Below the pieces are notes generated by a model. It made no database searches. It had not been told where the DNA came from and saw only the letters and a program-made list of their open reading frames with translations. From Pedobacter zeaxanthinifaciens (lineage in GTDB: Bacteria > Bacteroidota > Bacteroidia > Sphingobacteriales > Sphingobacteriaceae), in the NCBI RefSeq assembly GCF_003313335.1, contig NZ_QMHP01000010.1, positions 1-64,000 of the forward strand: DNA of 64,000 bases. The letters run 5' to 3'. Positions 36,487-44,314 of this stretch are shown here, piece after piece (the stretch's first letter is position 1; every line of letters begins with the position of its first letter). The position numbers and the translations under genes were made by a program.

Positions 36487-36707
36487 TACTCAAGCCCTCC
36501 GTTAAATGTTCCCGTAACCGCACCGTTAGGCGCCATCAAACCACTATTGTATTTTACCGTAGCGCTTTTTACATACGCTTCAATAGCGTTTGCCAACTCC
36601 TGTATAAACTTGGTTTTCGCTTCCGCTGGCGAAAGCTCGCCATTGTCTAAAGTCGCATCGTAAAGCGCTGTTAAATCGGTAATAAGCTTAGGTTTGTTTA
36701 ACGCCAT
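36486..36707 (-). CDS. Small tail-operon protein of unknown function
   Basis: The 73-residue protein is mostly helical, with TDLTALYDATLDNGELSPAEAKTKF and ANAIEAYVKS, then a glycine-rich end, as in small proteins found with Bacteroidota phage baseplate genes. No function is assigned. It lies between the gp45- and gp46-like genes, with 12 bases to the former. Confidence 0.6.
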   Translation of the reverse strand: MALNKPKLITDLTALYDATLDNGELSPAEAKTKFIQELANAIEAYVKSATVKYNSGLMAPNGAVTGTFNGGLE

Positions 36708-36719
36708 TTTAACACTTGT

Positions 36720-37196
36720 TTAATTGCTATTAAATAGCTGGTTAATGCGTGGTGTAATTGCTGTAATACCCGCCACATCTTTAGGAGCGTATATTTTTAG
36801 CATTTGCGCCACAATTTCTTTCAATATGCTGTCGAGGCTTTCGTTGCCCCGTTTAATTTCAAATCCTTGATTGGTAATTGTTAGCGAAGCATCGCCCACG
36901 CTAACTTTGTATTTTTCAATTTCCGAGCAAGCAACAATTAAATACTCCTCTTCCACGATTTTAACAAGCACCACCTCGGCGCCAAGTTTTGGCAAAACCT
37001 CGATGCTTTTTACAGCACCAGCAACCGCCTTTAAGCGAACGTCGAACAAATCGCCGCCCTGGTTATCAAGTTTTACATCGGCAACAAAGTCAACATCATC
37101 AACCGAAGTAACAACCCCCTCAAAAACTTGGTCGCCAACTTCCATTTTGATATATTTTGCAAGAGCTTCAAGTATTTTATCTTCAAATTGAGCCAT
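36720..37196 (-). CDS. Baseplate spike/assembly protein (Mu gp45-like)
   Basis: The 158-residue protein begins with a helix, then an OB-fold like part (VFEGVVTSVDDVDFVADVKLD, LGAEVVLVKIVEEEYLIVACSE), a beta-stem and a helical end. This fits gpV/gp45 type baseplate spike proteins, which puncture the outer membrane. It is shorter than Mu gp45. It directly precedes the gp46-like group and begins one base after the gp44-like stop. Confidence 0.68.
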   Translation of the reverse strand: MAQFEDKILEALAKYIKMEVGDQVFEGVVTSVDDVDFVADVKLDNQGGDLFDVRLKAVAGAVKSIEVLPKLGAEVVLVKIVEEEYLIVACSEIEKYKVSVGDASLTITNQGFEIKRGNESLDSILKEIVAQMLKIYAPKDVAGITAITPRINQLFNSN

Positions 37197-38173
37197 TACA
37201 AAGACCTCCCAATTTCAATTTTGCGGCGGGCGCCATTCATGCCGTAACTTACCTCTGTACTCATTACCATGTAACTACCGCCTCGGTTATATTTCTTATC
37301 AATAATTTTGGCAACGCAGCTCGGCTCAACAAATGGTTGTAAAAAGCAAGTAATTGAACCCTCATAACCTGTAAATTTTGCTTTTGCCAAAGCGTCCTCG
37401 GCGGTGCGTTGTAACCAAGCTTGGTCGGTTATATTCGGAATCGTAATCTCTCTCAAAACCCCGTCCTTATCGCCAACCTCGTAAAGCAATCTTTTATTCT
37501 TTACACCCTTGCCCGTTACCAAGCGAACCAAAACCCGAGTATCATCCGCAAGCCTATATTTTAGCTGGTCGTCTCTTAAAACGTTCCAACCTAAACGGAG
37601 CGAAACGGTTTCTTTTAACACGCCTTGCTGTAAGCCAACGTACAACTCGTTAAAGTTGAAATAGGCAGTTAAAAGCATTTTCTTTTTGAAGTAATCCAAC
37701 ACCTCTAAACCGTTTACATTTCGCAAAGCGAAGTTGGTCAGCTTAACCGTGGGTATAAATCCCGAAAGCTTCACATCGGTATCTTTTACGAGGTGCTGCA
37801 ACACTTCTAACAAAGTGGTGCTTTTCCAACTTATCAAAAAACGTTTTCGGCGCAATTGCCACCCGAACCCCTCACACTCTAAGACTACGGGAATAGCTGG
37901 CGACACCCGCCTAATAAACCCGTCAAACTCCCGCACCAGCTCTCCGTTGTAGCCTAAGTGTATAACCACTCTATCGCCCTCTTTAAATTGTTTTGCACTT
38001 TCTACCGAACTTTGCGGCAAAGCGTCGTTTTGCAACACTCGCCCCAAAGCTGGTATTTTGATCGTGGCGGTGTCTAAGTAGCTGTTAACACTTCGTTTAA
38101 CTACTATCTCGTTTACACCACCTTTTAAGGAGTAGTCCCCAAGCTGTATTTTACTATTTAACTTAAAAGCCAT
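37196..38173 (-). CDS. Baseplate hub protein (Mu gp44-like, gpD family)
   Basis: The 325-residue protein has the layout of phage late-control gpD/gp44 proteins: an N-terminal beta domain (KEGDRVVIHLGYNGELVREFDGFI), a central domain with ECEGFGWQLRRKRFL, and a C-terminal lobe. The hub joins the tail tube to the spike. Stop and start codons overlap on both sides, showing tight coupling. Confidence 0.75.
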   Translation of the reverse strand: MAFKLNSKIQLGDYSLKGGVNEIVVKRSVNSYLDTATIKIPALGRVLQNDALPQSSVESAKQFKEGDRVVIHLGYNGELVREFDGFIRRVSPAIPVVLECEGFGWQLRRKRFLISWKSTTLLEVLQHLVKDTDVKLSGFIPTVKLTNFALRNVNGLEVLDYFKKKMLLTAYFNFNELYVGLQQGVLKETVSLRLGWNVLRDDQLKYRLADDTRVLVRLVTGKGVKNKRLLYEVGDKDGVLREITIPNITDQAWLQRTAEDALAKAKFTGYEGSITCFLQPFVEPSCVAKIIDKKYNRGGSYMVMSTEVSYGMNGARRKIEIGRSL

Positions 38174-38832
38174 TAGTCTACCGCATAAAGGTCAAACACT
38201 CCGTCTTGCACCAGCTCAAATGTGTAATCACGAACGCCAATAACTTTCGCTTTCTCGGGTATCTCCAAATTGCGCATCACAACACGGTCGTCCTTTTCCA
38301 AAAACAAATCTGTTAGCGCACTTTTCATCACAATTGGCTCGTTAGTTTCGTACAACTCTTTTAGCTTGTTCAATTGCTCGTCGGGAAATTGGTTGTTTGG
38401 GTCTATTAAAAAACCCTTAACAGAAAAATCATAACCCGAACACGCAATTTCTTCTATTACGGCACCGTTACGCTCAACCATCGGCGTTTCAACAATTATC
38501 TTGCGGCTACGCACTCCAATTACACAAAACGGAAATTCGTAATCTATACCACCAGCACTAAGGGTTAGCGGGCAAAACACCTCACGTCCCAACATATCTT
38601 GCTGTCCATAAATCGGCGTCCCTTTTATGGTTGTGGTTTTCTTTACTTGGCCAGCTGGTACCACAAATTCGTTGGTATTGCTTGCCTCGGGAATAGCGCC
38701 GATGTGCATCGGTCTATATCCGTAAAGCGTATTCATGATATTGGCTATATCGTAAACAACAGGTGTACCAGCTACATTTGTAACTCGTTCAACTGCTTTT
38801 AAGCCTCGGTCTTCTATAATCTGCTTTATCAT
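38173..38832 (-). CDS. Tail protein of unknown function, position of Mu gp43
   Basis: The 219-residue protein lies between tape measure and hub, where Mu gp43 (DNA-circularisation N-like) sits, but the sequence resembles a Bacteroidota-specific phage family (probably DUF6046) more than gp43. Segments of note are KKTTIKGTPIYGQQDMLGREVFCPL and VRSRKIIVETPMVERNG, quoted as GREVFCPL and KIIVETPMVERNG. It is probably a tail tube initiator or hub part. Confidence 0.6.
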   Translation of the reverse strand: MIKQIIEDRGLKAVERVTNVAGTPVVYDIANIMNTLYGYRPMHIGAIPEASNTNEFVVPAGQVKKTTTIKGTPIYGQQDMLGREVFCPLTLSAGGIDYEFPFCVIGVRSRKIIVETPMVERNGAVIEEIACSGYDFSVKGFLIDPNNQFPDEQLNKLKELYETNEPIVMKSALTDLFLEKDDRVVMRNLEIPEKAKVIGVRDYTFELVQDGVFDLYAVD

Positions 38833-40634
38833 TCCGTTGCCGCTGAAACTCCCGAGTTAACCACTCTTAAAAACACTTCTTTAATTTTTTGCTCCATATC
38901 GTCAATGCCATTTGAGACGCTTGCCGCATGGATATTTAACTCGTCGAAAAACTTATTGACGGTTATAGTTAGATTTTTTACGCCGCCGCCACTAATTCCA
39001 TTGTTAGACGAAGCCATCGAGCTGGGAGCGCCACTAGCAGCACCAGCCAAACCACCAGCTAAACCGCCGATACCATCAGCCGAGGCCGTTCCGCTATCTT
39101 TCTTTTTGGTAAGCTTAATTAGCTTACTGTTTTTACTGATAGAGTTAAGATTATCGGCAAACTCCTTTAAATTGGATTGGCGTTGTTGCTGCCTTGATTT
39201 TTCAAGCGTTTCAATTTCTGCCGTCGCTTTGGTTTTAATCTCGGCGAATAAAGCTTGCTTGGCCTCGGCAAATTTGAACGATAGCGCAAGCCTCATGGCG
39301 TTCATTAAATTGGCAATTGCACCACCAACCCATTGAAACGTTTGTTTGATTTTTAACCAAAATAATTCGGCTCTAAAACCAATCTCTTGAAACATATTTT
39401 TAAAGGCTATCCACGCCAGCATACAAAAAGACTTGATAACAGCCCATAAAGCTTTCATAGCAGCACCCCAGCCCTCGTATTTGGAAACTAGCGCCACAAT
39501 TAGACCGATGATAGCAGCTATTAAAAATACTGGCCACATTACGGCAATATTTAAAGCCCATTGCGTTATTGCCGCCCATTTGGTAACTACCTGCCAAACA
39601 CCTATACCAACCGTTAAAGCTGCTATTGCACTTGCCAAACCATTTAACAAAGCAGGGCTATCAATTAGCCATTGGCCGAAATCCATTAACGGCACCATTG
39701 CCTCTAAGGTGGAAGCGCCTACACGAGCCATTAAGCCCTCAAACGCACCTTGTAAACCCAAGAGTTTGCCCGGTGCGGTTTCCGCTAAAGTGTTGGTCAT
39801 GTTGTAAAAACGACCGCCCTCGCTAGTTGCCGACATGATGGCTTGCTGAACCATAGAAAAGGAAATTTTGCCCTTTTCCATATCTTCTTTGAGCTGCGCC
39901 ATTGTGCGCCCCGTGGTTCGCTGCAATTCCTGTAAAGGATTAAAACCAGCGTTGATAAATTGGAGGTTGTCTTGCCCCATCAATTTACCTTGAGCCGCAA
40001 CTTGGGAATAAACCAAACCTAAGCTTTTGAACTTTTCGGCATTACCAATGGCGATGTCGCCAAGCCTTTGAACGGCTGGCATTACGTTTTTGGCTTCGAT
40101 GCCAAAGCCAAGCATCGTTTTACCTATATCCGTAACCTCATTGCCGTAAATGGTGTCCTGTGCATACTTGGTCAAATTGCCCGCCAATGCTTGGCCTTGC
40201 TGCTTACCTGCTAAAACTTCGTAAGACGTGTTAGTCATGGTTTTTTCCATACCCATGTTAACAACACCACCGAAGCCAGCAACGCCAGCCATAGCCAAAG
40301 CACCAGCAACCAAACCACCCATACCGAAGCTGCCACCGCCGCCAGAGCGTCCCAAGTTTTCCAACCTATCACGACGACGCTCCAATTGTTCCATTTCACG
40401 ATTAACACGCCTAATTTGGCGGCTATCAACCGAAATCTCACGAGTGCGTTTTAAATCGTCTAACTTCCTATTTATGGTGCCAATAGAACCGCCAAGCCTT
40501 TGAAAACTGTTATCCGTTCTATTAAGACCATTTCGCAGCCTAGCAAAAGAACTTTCGCCAGCGCTCGCAAGTCTTCCTAGCGTGGCGCTGCCTAAGTCCT
40601 TAATTTTTACTACAAACTCTACTAGATTGCTCAT
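38829..40634 (-). CDS. Tape measure protein
   Basis: The 601-residue protein has an N-terminal coiled region (about 60-105), a glycine-rich link, then the conserved tape-measure core (about 115-330) with TSYEVLAGKQQGQALA, FGIEAKNVMPAVQRLGDIA and FINAGFNPLQELQRTTG. Hydrophobic helices follow (about 335-430) and a Gly/Ser/Ala C-terminal part. It sets tail length. Its ATG overlaps the stop of the -1 frame of the chaperone gene (TAATG). Confidence 0.88.
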   Translation of the reverse strand: MSNLVEFVVKIKDLGSATLGRLASAGESSFARLRNGLNRTDNSFQRLGGSIGTINRKLDDLKRTREISVDSRQIRRVNREMEQLERRRDRLENLGRSGGGGSFGMGGLVAGALAMAGVAGFGGVVNMGMEKTMTNTSYEVLAGKQQGQALAGNLTKYAQDTIYGNEVTDIGKTMLGFGIEAKNVMPAVQRLGDIAIGNAEKFKSLGLVYSQVAAQGKLMGQDNLQFINAGFNPLQELQRTTGRTMAQLKEDMEKGKISFSMVQQAIMSATSEGGRFYNMTNTLAETAPGKLLGLQGAFEGLMARVGASTLEAMVPLMDFGQWLIDSPALLNGLASAIAALTVGIGVWQVVTKWAAITQWALNIAVMWPVFLIAAIIGLIVALVSKYEGWGAAMKALWAVIKSFCMLAWIAFKNMFQEIGFRAELFWLKIKQTFQWVGGAIANLMNAMRLALSFKFAEAKQALFAEIKTKATAEIETLEKSRQQQRQSNLKEFADNLNSISKNSKLIKLTKKKDSGTASADGIGGLAGGLAGAASGAPSSMASSNNGISGGGVKNLTITVNKFFDELNIHAASVSNGIDDMEQKIKEVFLRVVNSGVSAATE

Positions 40635-40807
40635 TAGATTGATTTTCTTTTGTCCTCTTCTTGTCTGATATGCTCAAGTTGCTTGTACATTTCCGCCCAA
40701 CGCTGATCACTGTATTTTGCTGGGTCAACACCCAAATGATACATTAGCAGGGTATCTATATACCCAATCCAATTTTTATTTGGGTGTCCGTTGGCTTCGT
40801 CTACAAC
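40634..40807 (-). CDS. Tail-assembly chaperone extension read by -1 frameshift (gp41'-like)
   Basis: Directly after the A AAA AAG site the -1 frame is open for 57 codons, starting VVDEANGHPNKNWIGY and ending QEEDKRKSI, with no start codon of its own before it. It ends at TAATG with the tape measure start. The extension has the composition of a folded helical protein and is in the canonical place for the chaperone extension (G/GT, gp41/gp41') of tailed phages. The frameshift product would be about 155 residues, counting from the ATG at 41100. Confidence 0.8.
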   Translation of the reverse strand, partial: VVDEANGHPNKNWIGYIDTLLMYHLGVDPAKYSDQRWAEMYKQLEHIRQEEDKRKSI

Positions 40808-41100
40808 TTTTTTAGCTCGGCACTCTTAATCTGAATTAGATTTTGGAGTTGTTGAGCCGCACCGTAGAAATAGTCATCATCGGTTTTAATTTCTTCGTCG
40901 CCAGCAACGAAGCAATCGTTTAAGATTTGTTCCGACATTCCCAACGGGTCGGTTGTGGCCATCCCGATAACGCTTCGCATCTCTTCACGGGTAGGCTTGC
41001 GCACGTAGGCCACTTTGTCTTCAACTGTAAGCTCCCACAAGCCTTGCGGGTACTTATTTTTTAACTCTTCAATTTGTTCGGGCGATAGTGTTTTTTTCAT
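40801..41100 (-). CDS. Tail-assembly chaperone (gp41-like), zero frame
   Basis: The 99-residue protein starts at the ATG at 41100 (MKKTLSPEQIEELKN); a GTG four codons earlier overlaps the tube gene and is less likely. It sits between tail tube and tape measure, and its last codons form the heptamer A AAA AAG (40813-40807) followed by TTG TAG. That is the classic -1 frameshift layout of tail chaperones that coat the tape measure during assembly. Confidence 0.82.
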   Translation of the reverse strand: MKKTLSPEQIEELKNKYPQGLWELTVEDKVAYVRKPTREEMRSVIGMATTDPLGMSEQILNDCFVAGDEEIKTDDDYFYGAAQQLQNLIQIKSAELKKL

Positions 41101-41101
41101 G

Positions 41102-41530
41102 TTATTTATCACTTAATGAAAGGTATAAGAATGGTATTTCTACCTCTTTAAATTTGTCGTTTTGGCTCATGCCTTTATCGTACTTGCTAAACTTAACGCC
41201 TCGCAAAACATCGGTTTGTAAAGGTCTACCGAAGCCCTCACGGTACGTTACGGTAATTACGATAACTTGGTACGGCACTTCTAAAATATCTGCGTAACCT
41301 GCCGCTTTTGCAGCAGCATTCAGCTTTTGAAGTTCGCCGTTTAACACTTTTAAATTGCCCGAATATTTGACGTTACCGTCTTGTATTCCGATGGGCTGAT
41401 TGCCAGCTGCGTAAAGCGCTTCGGTTTCGGTTTCCTTTTCGTAACCAAGACCACGGAGCTTTGCTAAAGTGCTGTCAAAAATGCGTACCGACATATCGGC
41501 GTACGCTACCTCTTGGCTATCAAATTGCAT
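41102..41530 (-). CDS. Phage tail tube protein
   Basis: The 142-residue protein lies between sheath and chaperone genes, as in contractile phages, and has the beta-rich make-up of tube subunits (QIGIQDGNVKYSGNLKVLNGELQKL quoted as DGNVKYSGNLKVLNGE). It forms the hexameric inner tail tube. It fits Mu gpM (gp40) in position and size. Confidence 0.78.
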   Translation of the reverse strand: MQFDSQEVAYADMSVRIFDSTLAKLRGLGYEKETETEALYAAGNQPIGIQDGNVKYSGNLKVLNGELQKLNAAAKAAGYADILEVPYQVIVITVTYREGFGRPLQTDVLRGVKFSKYDKGMSQNDKFKEVEIPFLYLSLSDK

Positions 41531-41541
41531 CTTTTAACCTC

Positions 41542-42687
41542 CTATGATTGTACACCAAACCCAAGGTCAACCTCAATTTCTTTAAGGTAGCCTCTTGGCG
41601 TAATTCTTAACTTGATTTTTAATTTGCTGCCCGAAGCCAAATTTTGGGTCGGGTCAATTACGGCAGCAACCGAGCTGATGCTTTCCGCCATTGAAAGGTT
41701 AATATTGTTTTCAATATTCGCCTCCAAGTGCTTAATTACGATAGGCGCCAGCGTTCCGTTTGCTTGCAACTGTACATCGTCTTTTAACTCTTCTACAAAA
41801 GTTTGATAAGCGATAATCGAAGCTTTATCAATGGTGCGACCATGCGCCAAAAACTTAATATCGTCGGTTGCAGCTGTAGACATTGGGTCGTCGCTAATGA
41901 AATAGCCAGCTTTTTGCGGGTAAGATGTAAACGTGATAAATCCGTTGTCGATTAACGAATTTAAGCCCGCAAACTCTTCTACCTTTTTATTGCCGATGTA
42001 GGCTTGCGCAATAGGTAAAGCACCATCTTTTACACGTCCGATATTTCTATGAACGGGCGAAGCTGCGATTTTACCAAGCACCAAACCCATTGAGGCATTG
42101 CCCGTACTTTCGGCACCACCAACCACAAAACCCACGTTGTTTGCGTCTTTTGTGTTAGGCACCCAAGCGGGAACTTCCGCATTGTCATGCACTCGGCAAT
42201 CCAATAAAACACGAACGGGATTAACTGCCGCAAATTGAGCCGCCGCCAAAGCTTTGGCATTTGCAAGCGCACCCGTAACGTCGGGATCAAAGAAAGCCGT
42301 CGGGTCGGGGTCATATTCAACAGCTGGGGTACGGGACACACCCAACACTCTAATTTTACCAGCGGCAAAATCCAAAAGTTTTTTCGCACCGCTTGCGTTA
42401 TCTTTATCAACCGTATTGGTTACAGTTGCAGTATTAGCAAGCATTAAAATATATAAAGGCAAATTTGCTGTACCGTCTACCGAGTAGAACTCTTTTACAA
42501 AACGGTGCGCAACGGGGTTTGCGGCCAACGTGATACCTTTTGAAATAGCATCAGCCAACGAGTAAACAACCATTGACGTACCTAAATTTGTGGTACCCGT
42601 ACAAACCAACCCAACAACGCCGTCATTGGTCTGCGTTGCGCCGCCAATGTTTCCGTTACTTAAACTAACCGTTACTTTAGGTATCAT
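41542..42687 (-). CDS. Contractile tail sheath protein
   Basis: Start chosen at MIPKVTVSLSNG; an upstream Met in MFNNNYKQM would add eight residues. The 381-residue protein has the DUF2586/sheath-like layout: N-terminal VVGLVCTGTTNLGT, YSLADAISKGI, a middle insertion domain and a C-terminal KLKIKLRITPRGYLKEIEVDLGF segment (quoted as ITPRGYLKEIEVDLGF) that interlocks neighbouring subunits. It is the main contractile component. Confidence 0.85.
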   Translation of the reverse strand: MIPKVTVSLSNGNIGGATQTNDGVVGLVCTGTTNLGTSMVVYSLADAISKGITLAANPVAHRFVKEFYSVDGTANLPLYILMLANTATVTNTVDKDNASGAKKLLDFAAGKIRVLGVSRTPAVEYDPDPTAFFDPDVTGALANAKALAAAQFAAVNPVRVLLDCRVHDNAEVPAWVPNTKDANNVGFVVGGAESTGNASMGLVLGKIAASPVHRNIGRVKDGALPIAQAYIGNKKVEEFAGLNSLIDNGFITFTSYPQKAGYFISDDPMSTAATDDIKFLAHGRTIDKASIIAYQTFVEELKDDVQLQANGTLAPIVIKHLEANIENNINLSMAESISSVAAVIDPTQNLASGSKLKIKLRITPRGYLKEIEVDLGFGVQS

Positions 42688-42715
42688 TTGTTTATAATTA
42701 TTGTTAAACACTATT

Positions 42716-42746
42716 AAAAGCCGTTAAACAAGCGTTAACGGCTTTT
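42716..42746 (-). terminator. Rho-independent terminator between lysis/head and tail transcripts
   Basis: A 12-bp stem AAAAGCCGTTAA/TTAACGGCTTTT with a 7-base loop sits 9 bases after the stop at 42755 and before the sheath start. A/T runs flank both sides. It separates the lysis group from the tail operon. Confidence 0.75.
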
Positions 42747-42754
42747 ATAATTAA

Positions 42755-43060
42755 TTACTCTTGAGTTGGGGTTTCCGCCTCTTTTTCTTGAACGGCTTTC
42801 AACAATTTTTCGTTACCGATATTGTTAGCTGCCTTTTTACCGTACAAAGTTTCGAAAGCTGTTAAAAGCTCTTCTCTAGTTCTTGTGTCGGCGCTATCTT
42901 CCGCATAGTCTTTACGCTCGTAGGTTTCAACCTCCTTATCTTTTAAGGTTTTGGCGTGTGCATCAGCGTGATGCTTTTCGATAAAAAATTGACCGTCGGA
43001 GGTCTTGTGAAAGGCACCCACACTAGGGTGCGTTTTAAATAATTCCTTTAAATTTTCCAC
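42755..43060 (-). CDS. Small hydrophilic phage protein
   Basis: The 101-residue protein is strongly charged, with KEKxVETYERKDYAEDS and a helical C-terminal part (TREELLTAFETLYGKKAANNIGNEKLLKAV) resembling a SAP-like or HeH helix-hairpin, quoted as LLTAFETLYGKKAANNIG. HeH motifs occur at the ends of small phage head-tail proteins. It overlaps the spanin candidate by 26 bases. Function unknown. Confidence 0.6.
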   Translation of the reverse strand: MENLKELFKTHPSVGAFHKTSDGQFFIEKHHADAHAKTLKDKEVETYERKDYAEDSADTRTREELLTAFETLYGKKAANNIGNEKLLKAVQEKEAETPTQE

Positions 43061-43544
43061 TTAGTTTAATGATTATGTAAACAATAATTAAAATACCAAC
43101 CGCCCAAGAAGCGGCTTTTAAAAATTCGGTTAATTGCTCTATAAATGATTGCTGCTTGAAGTTGGAAGCCGTTTCTTGCTTCACTTCCTTAACCGTGTTT
43201 TTGGTTTCGGTTTCGGCCTGCAATGTTGAGCGAGCCGTTGGCTTGGCTTCCGCTTTGAAACTAAAGCCGTCAACGCCATTTATTACACTTGGCACAAACC
43301 AAAGCTTTAGGCCAGCGCTGGTATAGAAGACGGTGTCTTTTTTTATGGTAGCTTCTTTGTTCAAGTTAAATGCTGGGACAAATCCGCTAAACTCGTCCCC
43401 GAATTGCTCAACAATTAAATTGCTCTTAGTTGTTGCCGTACTATCTCGGCTTACCTCTGCTAATGTGGCTACCTGCTTTTTAGCAGCGCAACCGCACAAA
43501 AACAAAACGGAACAAATTCCAATAGTTACTAAATCTTTTCTCAT
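43035..43544 (-). CDS. Candidate unimolecular spanin (lipoprotein with C-terminal TM)
   Basis: The 169-residue protein has an N-terminal lipoprotein signal with lipobox LCGC (Cys about 18-19) and a C-terminal TM helix (WAVGILIIVYIIIKLSG, about 145-163). Between them are about 120 residues with a coiled, polar stretch. A protein anchored in both membranes, next to the amidase endolysin, fits the u-spanin model, where outer and inner membrane are joined for fusion. It overlaps the amidase by four bases. Confidence 0.6.
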   Translation of the reverse strand: MRKDLVTIGICSVLFLCGCAAKKQVATLAEVSRDSTATTKSNLIVEQFGDEFSGFVPAFNLNKEATIKKDTVFYTSAGLKLWFVPSVINGVDGFSFKAEAKPTARSTLQAETETKNTVKEVKQETASNFKQQSFIEQLTEFLKAASWAVGILIIVYIIIKLSGKFKGII

Positions 43545-43981
43545 AGACCAATTTCTTTAAGCCAAGTTGACACCTCAAAAGCGGGGCAAAACTTGATATA
43601 CTCGCTCGGGTCAATTTTCCCGTTATTATTTTTGTCGGGACTAAAATCCCGATGGCCGCAAAACTTAGCACTTGGAAACATGAGCTTGTACTTTTTCGCT
43701 AATCGTGATAGGGCTGCTTTTTGTGCTGGCGTTCGGGTATCTTGCCAATTATCACCACCTATATAGCAAATATGTATTGAGCTTGAATTATAGCCCGCTA
43801 CACCGTTTGTCGTCTCAAAAATTGGCGCTAAATCGTGTACCGTTCCATCGGCCTCTATTAGATGATGATAGCCCACTTTCGACCAGCCTTTTACACGCTT
43901 CCAATAGTCAATAATAACATCAACCTTTTGCGTAGCGGGAGCGCCAGTACAATGAAAAACTACATACTTAATTTGCCTCAT
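43541..43981 (-). CDS. N-acetylmuramoyl-L-alanine amidase endolysin
   Basis: The 146-residue protein is an Amidase_2 (PGRP-like) domain: FHCTGAP holds the first His zinc ligand, YHHLIEADG the second region, and CGHRDFSPD the third His. It cleaves the link between MurNAc and the stem peptide. With no signal peptide it would need a holin or pinholin to reach the periplasm. It belongs to a four-gene lysis cluster. Confidence 0.87.
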   Translation of the reverse strand: MRQIKYVVFHCTGAPATQKVDVIIDYWKRVKGWSKVGYHHLIEADGTVHDLAPIFETTNGVAGYNSSSIHICYIGGDNWQDTRTPAQKAALSRLAKKYKLMFPSAKFCGHRDFSPDKNNNGKIDPSEYIKFCPAFEVSTWLKEIGL

Positions 43982-44255
43982 TTGATGATTTACTTTGACG
44001 TTTCCACTTTTTCAACTCGTCTAACAGCTTTGCGTTTTCGGTTCGCAAGGCGTGTACCTCGTTGCGTAATTCTTCTACTTGCTTGCCCAAGTCCTCGGCC
44101 ATTCGGCGCCAAATAGTAATCGCCTTTTCTACTACGTCCAACTCACTAGCTGCGACATCTGCCTTTTGCTTTCTTCGGGTTAGGAACCAAGCGCCAAGAC
44201 CCGACGCAAAGCTGAATATCGCTGGCCATAGCACTACATCTAAAAATGATTGCAT
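43968..44255 (-). CDS. Small TM/coiled-coil protein, holin candidate
   Basis: The 95-residue protein has one N-terminal TM helix (about 8-25: LWPAIFSFASGLGAWFL) followed by a basic patch and a long coiled coil (about 45-90). It overlaps the amidase by 14 bases. Its place before the endolysin suggests a holin, although single-TM proteins with long coils are not typical; it could also be an accessory or Rz-like protein. Confidence 0.5.
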   Translation of the reverse strand: MQSFLDVVLWPAIFSFASGLGAWFLTRRKQKADVAASELDVVEKAITIWRRMAEDLGKQVEELRNEVHALRTENAKLLDELKKWKRQSKSSNEAN

Positions 44256-44274
44256 GGTGCGTTAGTTTAAATGA

Positions 44275-44300
44275 AGCGGGTCGCACGAAGCGTCCCCGCT
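44275..44300. terminator. Stem-loop between major capsid and lysis genes
   Basis: AGCGGG/CCCGCT with an inner CGC/GCG stem lies 15-40 bases after the capsid gene stop. No clear T-run follows on the minus strand, so it may be a partial terminator or an RNA-stabilising hairpin. Confidence 0.4.
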
Positions 44301-44314
44301 ATAATTGCGGATCA

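Noticed and set aside
38905..39807. Long antisense frames opposite the tape measure gene
   Set aside because: Shadows caused by codon pattern of the real gene; they break and shift frame and match nothing.
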